24,573 nt of DNA from a virus, in the IMG/VR virus record IMGVR_UViG_3300030104_002541, positions 11,538 through 36,110 of that record; one strand, written 5' to 3'. Made by a program: the position numbers and the translations under genes. Positions 12,838 through 19,794 of this stretch are shown here, piece by piece. Numbering within the stretch: position 1 is the first letter of the stretch; each line of letters starts with the position of its first letter. Below the pieces are notes generated by a model, which worked only from the letters and a program-made list of their open reading frames with translations, was not told where the DNA came from and did not search any database.

Positions 12838-13904
12838 ACTATCATCTCCCTACCAGTATTGCGAACCCATGCTTTAACATCAGCATGAGACCTAAGAGTC
12901 TTGTCTCTTCGCAAGGCATCCTTGACTAGTACAACTCCCATCTCTTTAGCCGTTAGACGTTCAACATACTGCAATATATTGCCTATGTTTTTGCTATTAG
13001 CTTTAGAGGATAAAGCAGAACATAAGGCATACATTACGTCTGGTCTCTCTGGAAGACTAGCAGATTTTGGATTAACAATAAGCTTGTCTAAGTCTAGGAA
13101 CTCTGGAACATCAGCTATTACTTTTAGAAAACCTACAAAAGAGGCACAAGCAGACTCGCCAACTTGACCAGCAATCATCTGAGTCAATCGTCTAGCATCC
13201 ATGCCTTTCATCTTTAGCATGTTGCCGACTCTCTGCCATGATCTAGGAGTCGGATTGGAGTCTTGACTAGGGTCATTTTTGCAATAGAAATCTTGATTGG
13301 CTCTCAGATATGCTATTACTTTGAAATCAACTCCGATATCGACAAAGTAATTACAAGTGTCCTCAACATCTCCCTCGACATTAAAATACGTCAAGCAATC
13401 TTTCATATGACTAGGGAGTCGATTAACTCCTGCCTTGTCAGATAATCTATTTCCTGCCGTCAAGACATGCCAACCTTTAGGCAAATGCCATTGACCAACT
13501 CGACCCTCATTAATTAACTGCCTTGCAGTATTGAGAACTGAGATAGGTGCTTGTGCTAACTCGTCACAAAAGACAACACCTCCAGAAAGTTCACTTGAAC
13601 TATTTTGCTTTTCGACCTCGACAAACCAATCTGGTTTGGTGACGTTCACAGATTTACGATCTTCGGATGGTATACGAATACCTCCAAGTTCAGTAGGGTC
13701 TAACTGTGCTAGTGATAGCATTACTAGACCACGATTAGTCTCTTTACATGCTTGTTGCACGATAGATGTTTTACCAAGACCAGCTTGACCTACAATATAA
13801 GGTACAATCTTATCTGCATCTTGGTGGTTATCGGCTAGACTATCATTATAATCTAACACTGATACTAGTGATGCCTTGGCATCTGACATTTTCATTATGT
13901 TCAT
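12834..13904 (-). CDS. MoxR-type AAA+ ATPase
   Basis: This 356-residue protein has Walker A GQAGLGKT at 39-46, Walker B VVFCDE at 110-115, a sensor-1-like TAGN at 149-152 and NRLPSHM just after it. This is the layout of MoxR/RavA-family AAA+ ATPases. SSSEL at 102-106, from a palindrome copy, sits just before Walker B, probably in a surface loop. The leader AAGGAGTGA lies six bases before the ATG. It is translationally coupled to the metallopeptidase/VWA gene, the usual partner type for MoxR proteins. It likely uses ATP to remodel a target chosen by the VWA protein. Confidence 0.88.
   Translation of the reverse strand: MNIMKMSDAKASLVSVLDYNDSLADNHQDADKIVPYIVGQAGLGKTSIVQQACKETNRGLVMLSLAQLDPTELGGIRIPSEDRKSVNVTKPDWFVEVEKQNSSSELSGGVVFCDELAQAPISVLNTARQLINEGRVGQWHLPKGWHVLTAGNRLSDKAGVNRLPSHMKDCLTYFNVEGDVEDTCNYFVDIGVDFKVIAYLRANQDFYCKNDPSQDSNPTPRSWQRVGNMLKMKGMDARRLTQMIAGQVGESACASFVGFLKVIADVPEFLDLDKLIVNPKSASLPERPDVMYALCSALSSKANSKNIGNILQYVERLTAKEMGVVLVKDALRRDKTLRSHADVKAWVRNTGREMIV
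13586..13603. repeat. Palindrome copy 10 (GTTCA-CT-TGAAC), in the MoxR-type gene
   Basis: The core is 13589-13600. On the minus strand it encodes SSSEL between Walker A and Walker B. Confidence 0.94.
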
Positions 13905-14082
13905 TTTTCACTCCTTATTATTAGTTGAACATTACTTAAAGTTGCACACGACAATGCTATGTGCGAGTTTGTGATAAGCTTATGATAAGCTTGAAAAAAA
14001 AATTCAAGAAAATCATATAATACCCATCTCTAAGGAGACCAGAAAGTTCATTTGAACTTTCCGATCTCTTGAAAGATTTGCA
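13905..14082 (-). promoter_or_regulatory. Upstream region of the MoxR operon with repeats
   Basis: It contains GTTGCACACGACA (13941-13953), two GATAAGCTT units 11 bases apart (13972-13992), an inverted repeat CTTGAA-A7-TTCAAG (13990-14008) and palindrome copy 11. On the minus strand TATTATATG downstream of copy 11 could be a -10 box, which would put the palindrome at the -35. The two GATAAGCTT units, about one helical turn apart, look like a protein site. Promoter assignment is tentative. Confidence 0.4.
14043..14060. repeat. Palindrome copy 11 (GTTCA-TT-TGAAC), intergenic
   Basis: A full 18-base AAAGTTCATTTGAACTTT. Symmetry continues outward (GAGACC/GATCTC blocks), making about 34 bases of imperfect dyad between the 243-aa gene and the MoxR-type operon. 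Confidence 0.96.
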
Positions 14083-14814
14083 TTATTGCATGGCATGGTA
14101 AGGATTGTTATCCAGATCATCTTGAGCATTAGGAATATCATCTCCACAGTTCTCTATGATTTCGTCCAAAGCGTCTGTCGTTTCATCTTGTGCTTGAATT
14201 TCAGCTTCTTTTTCTGCTTCTGCTTCAGCTTCGTTTCTAACTCTTTCATCTCTTGCCTTAACTTCAGCAGTAAATAGAGTCGCAAACTCAGCGTAATCTT
14301 TAGCATCCAGACCACCTTTCATCCCAGTTTTGTCCTCTTTCATTTCTCCAAAAATAGATCGGATAATTGTCTGCGCTTTAGTCAAAGGCTTTTTGGGATT
14401 GAAATGAGAGGTAAGCTTTGACTCAGATTTTATTTCAAGACTATCAAAAAGTTCTTTGATAAATTCTGGAGTCGCTTGTGTAGGAAAATAGCCTGGATTC
14501 TTTTTATTCTCTTTTCTGAGAGCAACAAAAACCCACTGAGTTTTTTCTGCTTTTCTCTTGGCAGAAGCTTCAGAAAGACCAGCATCTTTCAAGCCCTCTC
14601 TTAATGCTTTCATATCAGCAGTTCTGATTTTGTCCTTATTGTAGGAATTGAAAGAAGCAACAGTGTGGGAATAGATGCTAATATTTGCGCCATTAACTTC
14701 CTCAGAACAAACCTTGCGATTTGCTTCTGCGCTATTGATAGTCTTCTGGAATCCACCGATAGAGTCGGTTGTTGATTTTGTCATTGCCCAAGTAGTTTGA
14801 TTTAATTTAGTCAT
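14083..14814 (-). CDS. Phage protein, 243 aa, unknown, with acidic coiled tail
   Basis: The first 60 residues are Ser/Thr/Asn-rich. The middle contains MKALREGLKDAGLSEASAKRKAEKTQW, a helix-turn-helix-like or SAP-like helical stretch. The C-terminal third is a long Glu/Ala helix (NEAEAEAEKEAEIQ) ending in an acidic tail. No family is recognised; a DNA- or protein-binding early protein is possible. The ATG follows a GGAGTGA leader, and TATAAT lies on the minus strand at 14837-14842. It is transcribed divergently from the packaging genes and is the first gene of its group. Confidence 0.65.
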   Translation of the reverse strand: MTKLNQTTWAMTKSTTDSIGGFQKTINSAEANRKVCSEEVNGANISIYSHTVASFNSYNKDKIRTADMKALREGLKDAGLSEASAKRKAEKTQWVFVALRKENKKNPGYFPTQATPEFIKELFDSLEIKSESKLTSHFNPKKPLTKAQTIIRSIFGEMKEDKTGMKGGLDAKDYAEFATLFTAEVKARDERVRNEAEAEAEKEAEIQAQDETTDALDEIIENCGDDIPNAQDDLDNNPYHAMQ

Positions 14815-14967
14815 TTAGTAATCACTCCTATATTTGATTATATTATTTAATATTGTTATATAGTATATATAAGCATTAATTCTTGAATTACAATAGGTGC
14901 TACAAAAAAAAAGTATTATTTTTTATATATATCAAAAAAAGTTCAAATGAACTTCTGGGAGTTAAAA
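14815..14967. promoter_or_regulatory. Divergent regulatory region between early and packaging genes
   Basis: Very AT-rich, with runs such as TATATATA and A9. TATAAT at 14837-14842 on the minus strand is a plausible -10 box for the 243-aa gene. On the plus side, palindrome copy 12 lies directly before the GGGAG ribosome site of terS. No convincing -35 boxes are seen. Confidence 0.45.
14938..14955. repeat. Palindrome copy 12 (GTTCA-AA-TGAAC), terS leader
   Basis: The core is 14941-14952. The spacer is AA. An ATG occurs inside the palindrome, but the ribosome site follows it, so it lies in the leader of terS. Confidence 0.93.
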
Positions 14968-15453
14968 ATGACAAAATTAAGATTAATAAAAGGCAAACCA
15001 AAAGCTCGGTCTGTACTGACTGCCAAGCAGTCTAAGTTCTTGGACTTAATACTAGGAATAGGAGTCGATACAGCTTGTACTTATACTGAGGCCTATAGGC
15101 AGTCTTATAACTGTGAAAAGATGAGTGATTCAAATACTAGAAAAGAAGCCCATAGGCTTTTTCATTCTCCCCAATTTGTCCCCCATTACGAAGAACGCAA
15201 AAGACAATTAGAAGAAACTCGGTTGACGCAATCACTCGGTCGAAGAGAGAAAATAATAAATGCCTTGGAGAGAGAGGCCTCAGATTTTGAAAATGGAACT
15301 GCGCCAAGTAGAGTTCGCAGTCTGGAATTGCTAGGGAAGATCAGAGAAGTAAATCTTTTTTCCAATACTCATGTGATAGAGGATGAATCTAAATCCTCAG
15401 AGGATATAAAAGAGGAATTAGAGAAAAAGATACGACTACTTCTTGGAGAATAA
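14968..15453 (+). CDS. terS: Terminase small subunit
   Basis: The start is placed at 14968 (MTKLRLIKGK), because GGGAG lies seven bases upstream; the earlier ATG at 14947 is part of a palindrome. The 161-residue protein has LTAKQSKFLDLILG, then TYTEAYRQSY and a Lys/Arg helix ending FVPHYEERKRQLEE. This is the helix-turn-helix pattern of phage small terminases that recognise the packaging site. A coiled helical middle and an acidic end (EDIKEELEKKIRLLL) fit oligomer formation and contact with the large subunit. The order terS, HNH, terL, portal supports the call. Confidence 0.82.
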   Translation: MTKLRLIKGKPKARSVLTAKQSKFLDLILGIGVDTACTYTEAYRQSYNCEKMSDSNTRKEAHRLFHSPQFVPHYEERKRQLEETRLTQSLGRREKIINALEREASDFENGTAPSRVRSLELLGKIREVNLFSNTHVIEDESKSSEDIKEELEKKIRLLLGE

Positions 15454-15474
15454 CCCCACCTACCCCCACCCCCC
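15454..15474. other. C-rich tract after terS (G-rich on minus strand)
   Basis: Twenty-one bases of almost only C directly after the terS stop, in an AT-rich genome. The minus strand has G runs of 6, 5, 2 and 4, able in principle to form a G-quadruplex. It may relate to packaging initiation or to termination; this is inference. Confidence 0.4.
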
Positions 15475-15531
15475 TATGACAAGCATGGCGCTAGGCACAA
15501 CATATGTATAGTATTCTGCACATAAAATGAT

Positions 15532-15684
15532 ATGGATTTCATTTCTAGGTTCAAGGTAGGGGAATGGTTCTGGTTTATAGTGATGTTTAGCTATATAGGG
15601 GAAAGACTAATTAAAGGTGATACAGAGGGTTTAATGGTTTGGTGGTACTTTGTGTTGTATTTGGGTTCACTGCCTACTGAGTGA
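15532..15684 (+). CDS. Possible small membrane protein, 50 aa
   Basis: A short ORF fills most of the gap between terS and a convergent gene. It begins MDFISRFKVG and has two hydrophobic aromatic stretches, EWFWFIVMFSYIG and LMVWWYFVLYLGSL, around a charged turn (ERLIKGDTEG), then a short end. The arrangement fits a membrane hairpin, as in holin-like proteins. It ends three bases before the stop of the minus-strand membrane gene. No clear ribosome site precedes the ATG, so confidence is limited. Confidence 0.5.
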   Translation: MDFISRFKVGEWFWFIVMFSYIGERLIKGDTEGLMVWWYFVLYLGSLPTE

Positions 15685-15687
15685 CGC

Positions 15688-15918
15688 TTATTTGGAGGCT
15701 AATAGGCTATCTAGCTTCTGTTCTAGTCTCACTAAGTGTTCGACCACTCTATCTATGTCATCTTTATGGTCGTTCTTGTGAACATATTGTTCTCGTGTTT
15801 TATTGAGGAGTATTTGAACTCTTTTGAGTTCATCACTTTGTGATTTGATATACCAGGCAATCGGTGCTATAACTAAAGTTAGTATAAAGTTCCACAGTAC
15901 GGGTAGTGTTATTTCCAT
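15688..15918 (-). CDS. Small membrane-anchored coiled-coil protein
   Basis: This 76-residue protein has an N-terminal membrane helix (LPVLWNFILTLVIAPIAWYI). A cytoplasmic or periplasmic helix follows with heptad-like Leu/Val spacing (ELKRVQILLNKTREQY, then VVEHLVRLEQKLDSLLASK). Such one-TM plus coiled-coil proteins are common in phages near lysis or head genes, and similar ones occur in marine phages as far as I recall. The role is unknown; a holin or spanin accessory is possible. It is the only minus-strand gene in the late block, and its upstream region holds four GGTATACC operators. Confidence 0.7.
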   Translation of the reverse strand: MEITLPVLWNFILTLVIAPIAWYIKSQSDELKRVQILLNKTREQYVHKNDHKDDIDRVVEHLVRLEQKLDSLLASK

Positions 15919-15922
15919 TATA

Positions 15923-16016
15923 GGTATACCGTAAAAGAGTTTTATAGTGTTGGTATACCGTAAAGAGGTATACCGTATTATAACGGTATACCGTAAAGAG
16001 AGAAGGGTGTAAAGAG
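15923..16016. promoter_or_regulatory. Array of GGTATACC operators
   Basis: GGTATACC occurs at 15923-15930, 15952-15959, 15967-15974 and 15985-15992, each followed by GTA. Three are followed by GTAAAGAG or GTAAAAGAG, and one more GTAAAGAG lies at 16009-16016. The third and fourth sites form a 26-base near-perfect dyad whose centre reads TATAAT on the minus strand (15977-15982). This looks like a repressor-controlled promoter for the minus-strand membrane gene, possibly also affecting the divergent 307-aa gene. Confidence 0.75.
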
Positions 16017-16020
16017 AAAA

Positions 16021-16944
16021 ATGTCAAGAAAATCAGGAAGAGTTAAATCAGCTAGAGTACCCCCACCTAGTCCCTTTAGGAGTAAGCCCTACAGTTTAGG
16101 TGATATTGAGTACAGGGCAGAAATGCAAAAGTTTCTGAAAGATGATTTTGTCTCTCAACTTGCTATGCGTAGAATAGAACAGCTTACTGGTGGAGATTAT
16201 GGGCAGGTTTTAAAATACATACTTCCTAGAAAGAAAGGCGTAGAAAAATTTGATTCAGAAAAAAGACTAGATAAAATATTAAAGGATGCAGTAGGTGCTA
16301 GATCAGCTTCAGGTACAAATGTAAGGGGATTATATGTACCAAAAGAAAGTCAGAAAGGAGATTACACAGGTCCTGTATCTCAAAGTGCAACCCTTCCAGA
16401 AATATTTGTACAAAGACCCGATGTATACAAACAAGAAATTATAGATACTAACGAAGGAAAGTTTGCACAAAGCATATACGCAGATGATGTTGAGAAAGAA
16501 GCACTAAAAGTAGGTAAAGATTTCAAGCCAGGTTATTTTGAAAGTTTTTTAGAAAAACTAGGAATAAAGGACGTAGATAGAAGCTTAAAGAGAAGAATAG
16601 AAGAAGGCACTATGCCAACCAAAGAAGATATAAAGGAAGCAAAAGAAACAATGCCTTTTGAAAAAACTGCTAGACATGAGCTTGGTCATTTTGGTTTAGA
16701 CCTACTAAGAGCTTTAGGTTACAAATTACCTGAACGAGTTAAAGACCTACAAGGCGAAGAAGAGTATATGCGTCTGTTAGATGAAAATTTAAAAATGCCT
16801 GGCTACAAATACGACCCACCTGATTTAACAGAGTATGGAAAAAATTTAATTAATCAGATAGATGCTATGGCTAAAGATGCTCTTACAAAAGAGCGTGGAT
16901 ACAAGCAAGGAGGGTTAGTGGCTATGCTAAAGAGTTTTAAATGA
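16021..16944 (+). CDS. Putative zinc metallopeptidase-like late protein, 307 aa
   Basis: The N-terminus is basic (SRKSGRVKSARVPPPSPFRSK). Near residue 217 TARHELGHFGLDLLRALGY contains HELGH (219-223), a zinc-protease HExxH motif in a helix, with acidic residues following (GEEEY, 245-249) that could supply a third ligand. The C-terminus ends YKQGGLVAMLKSFK, resembling the Gly tag on later proteins of this block. The place between terS and terL suggests a structural or maturation role; a prohead protease is possible, although those usually have other folds. An AGAG lies four bases before the ATG. Confidence 0.6.
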   Translation: MSRKSGRVKSARVPPPSPFRSKPYSLGDIEYRAEMQKFLKDDFVSQLAMRRIEQLTGGDYGQVLKYILPRKKGVEKFDSEKRLDKILKDAVGARSASGTNVRGLYVPKESQKGDYTGPVSQSATLPEIFVQRPDVYKQEIIDTNEGKFAQSIYADDVEKEALKVGKDFKPGYFESFLEKLGIKDVDRSLKRRIEEGTMPTKEDIKEAKETMPFEKTARHELGHFGLDLLRALGYKLPERVKDLQGEEEYMRLLDENLKMPGYKYDPPDLTEYGKNLINQIDAMAKDALTKERGYKQGGLVAMLKSFK

Positions 16945-17147
16945 GTGAATATAGAAGATACCATGCTTCTGAAAGAATGAAGAAAGAACGTGCTTTGCGA
17001 AATAAAAATCGTAACGCTGCTTTAAAAAAAGGAACAGTTAAGAAGGGCGACAAGAAGCACATAGATCACAAAGACGGAAACCCAAGGAACAATAAAAAAA
17101 GTAACCTTAGAGTAGTTTCTGCAAGAAGAAACAGAAAGAAACAGTGA
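16941..17147 (+). CDS. Small HNH endonuclease
   Basis: This very basic 68-residue protein carries HIDHKDGNPRNNKKSNLRVVS (from His40), the HNH pattern with catalytic His43, metal-binding His40/Asp42 and the asparagine-rich turn, ending in RNRKKQ. HNH proteins encoded beside terminase genes assist TerL in genome cleavage during packaging in several phages. It overlaps the gene before by four bases and its TGA overlaps the GTG start of terL. The N-terminal half is an Arg/Lys helix likely to bind DNA. Confidence 0.82.
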   Translation: MSEYRRYHASERMKKERALRNKNRNAALKKGTVKKGDKKHIDHKDGNPRNNKKSNLRVVSARRNRKKQ

Positions 17148-18655
17148 ACCTAAATCTAAAAGATATAAAAGGTAAGCTTGCTTCGCTTCCCTTGGAGCAA
17201 CAAAGGGATGTCTTAAAACTATTCGAATCATATGAAGAGGTAAAACAAAAAGAAGAATCTAAAACTAGTTTCTTAACTTTTGTAAAAGCTATGTGGTCTG
17301 GTTTTATAGGAGGACCCCACCATGAGGTTATGGCTGAAGCGTTTGAAAGAGTTGCTCGTGGCGAACTAAAAAGATTGATAATCAATATGCCACCCCGTCA
17401 TACCAAGTCTGAATTTGCATCGTTCCTTTTTCCTGCTTGGTTCTTAGGGCAGTATCCAGATAAGAAAGTGATCCAAACAGCCCACACTGCTGAGTTGGCA
17501 GTTGGCTTTGGTAGAAAAGTAAGAAACCTTATACAGTCAAAAGACTTCCAAAACGTGTTCAATGGCATTGAACTTTCTACAGACAGTAAAGCCGCAGGTA
17601 GATGGAACACAAACAAACGTGGTGATTACTTCGCTATTGGTGTTGGTGGTGCTGTAACAGGTAAAGGTGCTGATATTCTTATAATTGATGACCCACACTC
17701 GGAGCAGGAAGCCCAATTAGGGCAGTACAACCCCGATGTATATGACAAAGTATACGAATGGTACACTTCAGGTCCTCGTCAACGTCTACAGCCAGGAGGT
17801 GCGATTATCCTAGTTATGACCAGATGGTCAAAAAGAGACCTAACAGGTCAAATTTTAAAGAGTATGACCGAAAGAGAAGGTGCAGATGAGTGGGAATTGA
17901 TACAATTACCTGCAATTATGCCCTCTGGTAACCCATTATGGGGTGAATTTTGGAATTTAGACGAATTAGAGAGCTTAAAAGCTGAATTGCCTGTAGCAAA
18001 ATGGAACGCACAGTACCAACAAGACCCAACATCGGAAGAAGGAGCGTTAATTAAGCGTGAATGGTGGAATGAATGGACAGAATCAGAGCTACCACCCTGT
18101 GAATGTATAATTCAATCGTGGGATACAGCGTTTTTAAAGACACAACGCAGTGACTACAGTGCATGTACCACTTGGGGTGTGTTTTACCACCATAAAGACG
18201 TTGATGAAACAAGACCACACCTGATTCTCTTGGATGCATTTAAAGAAAAACTAGAGTTTCCAGAGTTAAAACGTGCCGCATACGATAAGTATTGGGAGTT
18301 TGAACCAGATCAGATGATTGTAGAGGCAAAAGCATCAGGTGCGCCTTTAGTTTTTGAGCTTCGTGCTATGGGAATACCTGTTACAGAGTTTACACCGACC
18401 AGAGGTAACGATAAAATTGCAAGAGTTAATGCAGTTACAGACTTGTTTTCTAGTGGTAGTATATGGTACTATCCAACTAGATGGGCTGATGAGGTTATTG
18501 AAGAATGTGCTTCTTTCCCAGCAGGTGACCATGACGACTTAGTAGATAGTACAACCCAAGCTCTTTTAAGGTTTCGTCAAGGGGGATGGGTCAGAGCAGA
18601 AAGAGATGATTGGGATGACGAACCAAAATATAGAAGACCAGTGGAGTATTACTAA
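17144..18655 (+). CDS. terL: Terminase large subunit
   Basis: This 503-residue protein has an ATPase Walker A-like PPRHTKSE at 83-90, Walker B ADILIIDDPHSE with Asp182/183, and a motif-III-like LVMTRW near 222. The C-terminal RNase H-like nuclease carries SWDTA (Asp326), VEAKASG (Glu393) and GDHDDLVDS (Asp463/464). This is the packaging motor that pumps and cuts DNA at the portal. The start is GTG at 17144, overlapping the HNH stop as GTGA, so translation is coupled. No break is visible in the frame. Confidence 0.95.
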   Translation: MNLNLKDIKGKLASLPLEQQRDVLKLFESYEEVKQKEESKTSFLTFVKAMWSGFIGGPHHEVMAEAFERVARGELKRLIINMPPRHTKSEFASFLFPAWFLGQYPDKKVIQTAHTAELAVGFGRKVRNLIQSKDFQNVFNGIELSTDSKAAGRWNTNKRGDYFAIGVGGAVTGKGADILIIDDPHSEQEAQLGQYNPDVYDKVYEWYTSGPRQRLQPGGAIILVMTRWSKRDLTGQILKSMTEREGADEWELIQLPAIMPSGNPLWGEFWNLDELESLKAELPVAKWNAQYQQDPTSEEGALIKREWWNEWTESELPPCECIIQSWDTAFLKTQRSDYSACTTWGVFYHHKDVDETRPHLILLDAFKEKLEFPELKRAAYDKYWEFEPDQMIVEAKASGAPLVFELRAMGIPVTEFTPTRGNDKIARVNAVTDLFSSGSIWYYPTRWADEVIEECASFPAGDHDDLVDSTTQALLRFRQGGWVRAERDDWDDEPKYRRPVEYY

Positions 18656-19515
18656 TGGCAGAAGAACTTTATAAAAAAAGAATGATAGGCTTAAATGTCA
18701 TCAGAAAAAAAGTAAAAGAGCTAGATAAGAGAATTTCTGGCATGGATGATCCCATAAAAAAATCAAAACTTTCTAAACAAAGAGATAAAGCTATAGGTAG
18801 AATAGATAGCAGACTGAAGATGAAAAACTTTGGTTTTGGCACAAAAGCAGGGGTAACAAGAAAAAGAAACGAGTTCCTAAAAACTGGCAAGATGCCTAAA
18901 ACAGTATCAGGTTCTATAGTAGGATTTACAAAAAAACTTGGTGGAATAAAAGGAATGAGTGCAGGTGGTAATGCTGACATAGACCTACTAATGAAAGGCG
19001 ACAGATCAGATGTAGCAACAGGAAGAACCAAAAAAAATCTTAGATCAGAATTAGATGAAAAAATAAAGAAACTTAGAGAAAAATTTAAAGGCAGGGGAAC
19101 ATCAGGAGATGCTGAGTTTAGAAAGCAAAAAGGCGCTCTTGAAGAGAAATTCGACAAAAAATATTTCTCTGATATGAAGATGGCTACAAAATATGGAAAA
19201 GATGCATATAAAAGCCAAGCGTTTGGAACTTCACCTGATGCACCTAAAAGAAAAAAGAAACCAGTTCCTTTAAACGTAAAACTTATGAAGGAAAAAGGTT
19301 TTACTAAAAAAACGGCTGATTTAATAAAAGAGTCAGATGATTATGTAAAGTCTGTTAATTTTAAAGTAGCAAGAAGCAAGTTGGCAAGAAAAAATAAAGC
19401 TAAAGCTGAAGCAGAAAAAAAGAAAAAGAAAAAAATAACTAAAACAAAAGCGATGCGTGGTGGAGGTCTAGTGAGAAGTGGTTCAGGAAGTCTATCAGGA
19501 TATAAGGTAAGGTAA
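18655..19515 (+). CDS. Lys-rich head-module protein with C-terminal MRGGG tag, 286 aa
   Basis: Strongly basic and mostly helical, with many Lys/Arg and few hydrophobic residues. GMSAGGNADIDLLM and RGTSGDAEFRK are flexible parts. It ends KAMRGGGLVRSGSGS and a short basic tip (SGYKVR). The MRGGG[LI] motif recurs at the end of the next two proteins. The ATG overlaps the terL stop (TAATG). No family is recognised. Its place between terL and portal, together with the tag, suggests an internal DNA-binding or head-associated protein. Confidence 0.7.
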   Translation: MAEELYKKRMIGLNVIRKKVKELDKRISGMDDPIKKSKLSKQRDKAIGRIDSRLKMKNFGFGTKAGVTRKRNEFLKTGKMPKTVSGSIVGFTKKLGGIKGMSAGGNADIDLLMKGDRSDVATGRTKKNLRSELDEKIKKLREKFKGRGTSGDAEFRKQKGALEEKFDKKYFSDMKMATKYGKDAYKSQAFGTSPDAPKRKKKPVPLNVKLMKEKGFTKKTADLIKESDDYVKSVNFKVARSKLARKNKAKAEAEKKKKKKITKTKAMRGGGLVRSGSGSLSGYKVR

Positions 19516-19763
19516 TGCCTGCTTTTACTCCAGATGAGCGAAAGTACATAAAAGCTATAGGAGACTACAGGTCAAAGAAAATAGACTACTCAAAATTTAT
19601 AAAAACCACACTGCCACTAGATGTCAGCAATAGAGTTAGAGAGACCCACACCATAACAGGAAGAAAATTCTTAGGTACACCTAAGTACAAAAAAGGTGGT
19701 AAAATGAGTAAAATGCGTGGTGGTGGAATAGTGCAAAAGAAATTGACTTACAGAGTAACATAG
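19515..19763 (+). CDS. Small basic head-module protein with MRGGG tag, 82 aa
   Basis: It begins MPAFTPDERKYIKAIGDYRSKK and ends GGKMSKMRGGGIVQKKLTYRVT, so the last 20 residues match the tag region of its neighbours. The first part looks like a short helical domain (YSKFIKTTLPLDVSNRVRE). The ATG overlaps the stop of the gene before. No family is recognised. Confidence 0.65.
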   Translation: MPAFTPDERKYIKAIGDYRSKKIDYSKFIKTTLPLDVSNRVRETHTITGRKFLGTPKYKKGGKMSKMRGGGIVQKKLTYRVT

Positions 19764-19794
19764 TATTAATCTAAAAAAAACGTAGGGGTACATT

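Noticed and set aside
14947-14967. Upstream ATG as the start of terS (MNFWELK)
   Set aside because: This ATG is part of the palindrome and has no ribosome site, while GGGAG precedes the ATG at 14968 at a good distance.
15833-16027. Minus-strand 64-codon frame across the operator array
   Set aside because: Its sequence is just the translated GGTATACC repeats (TVYR..., TVYLFTVY) and it overlaps a better-supported gene.
18669-19157. Long antisense frame (162 codons) in the Lys-rich gene
   Set aside because: It is a shadow of the Lys-rich plus-strand coding sequence: Leu/Phe/Ser-rich, no ribosome site, and inside a clear operon.
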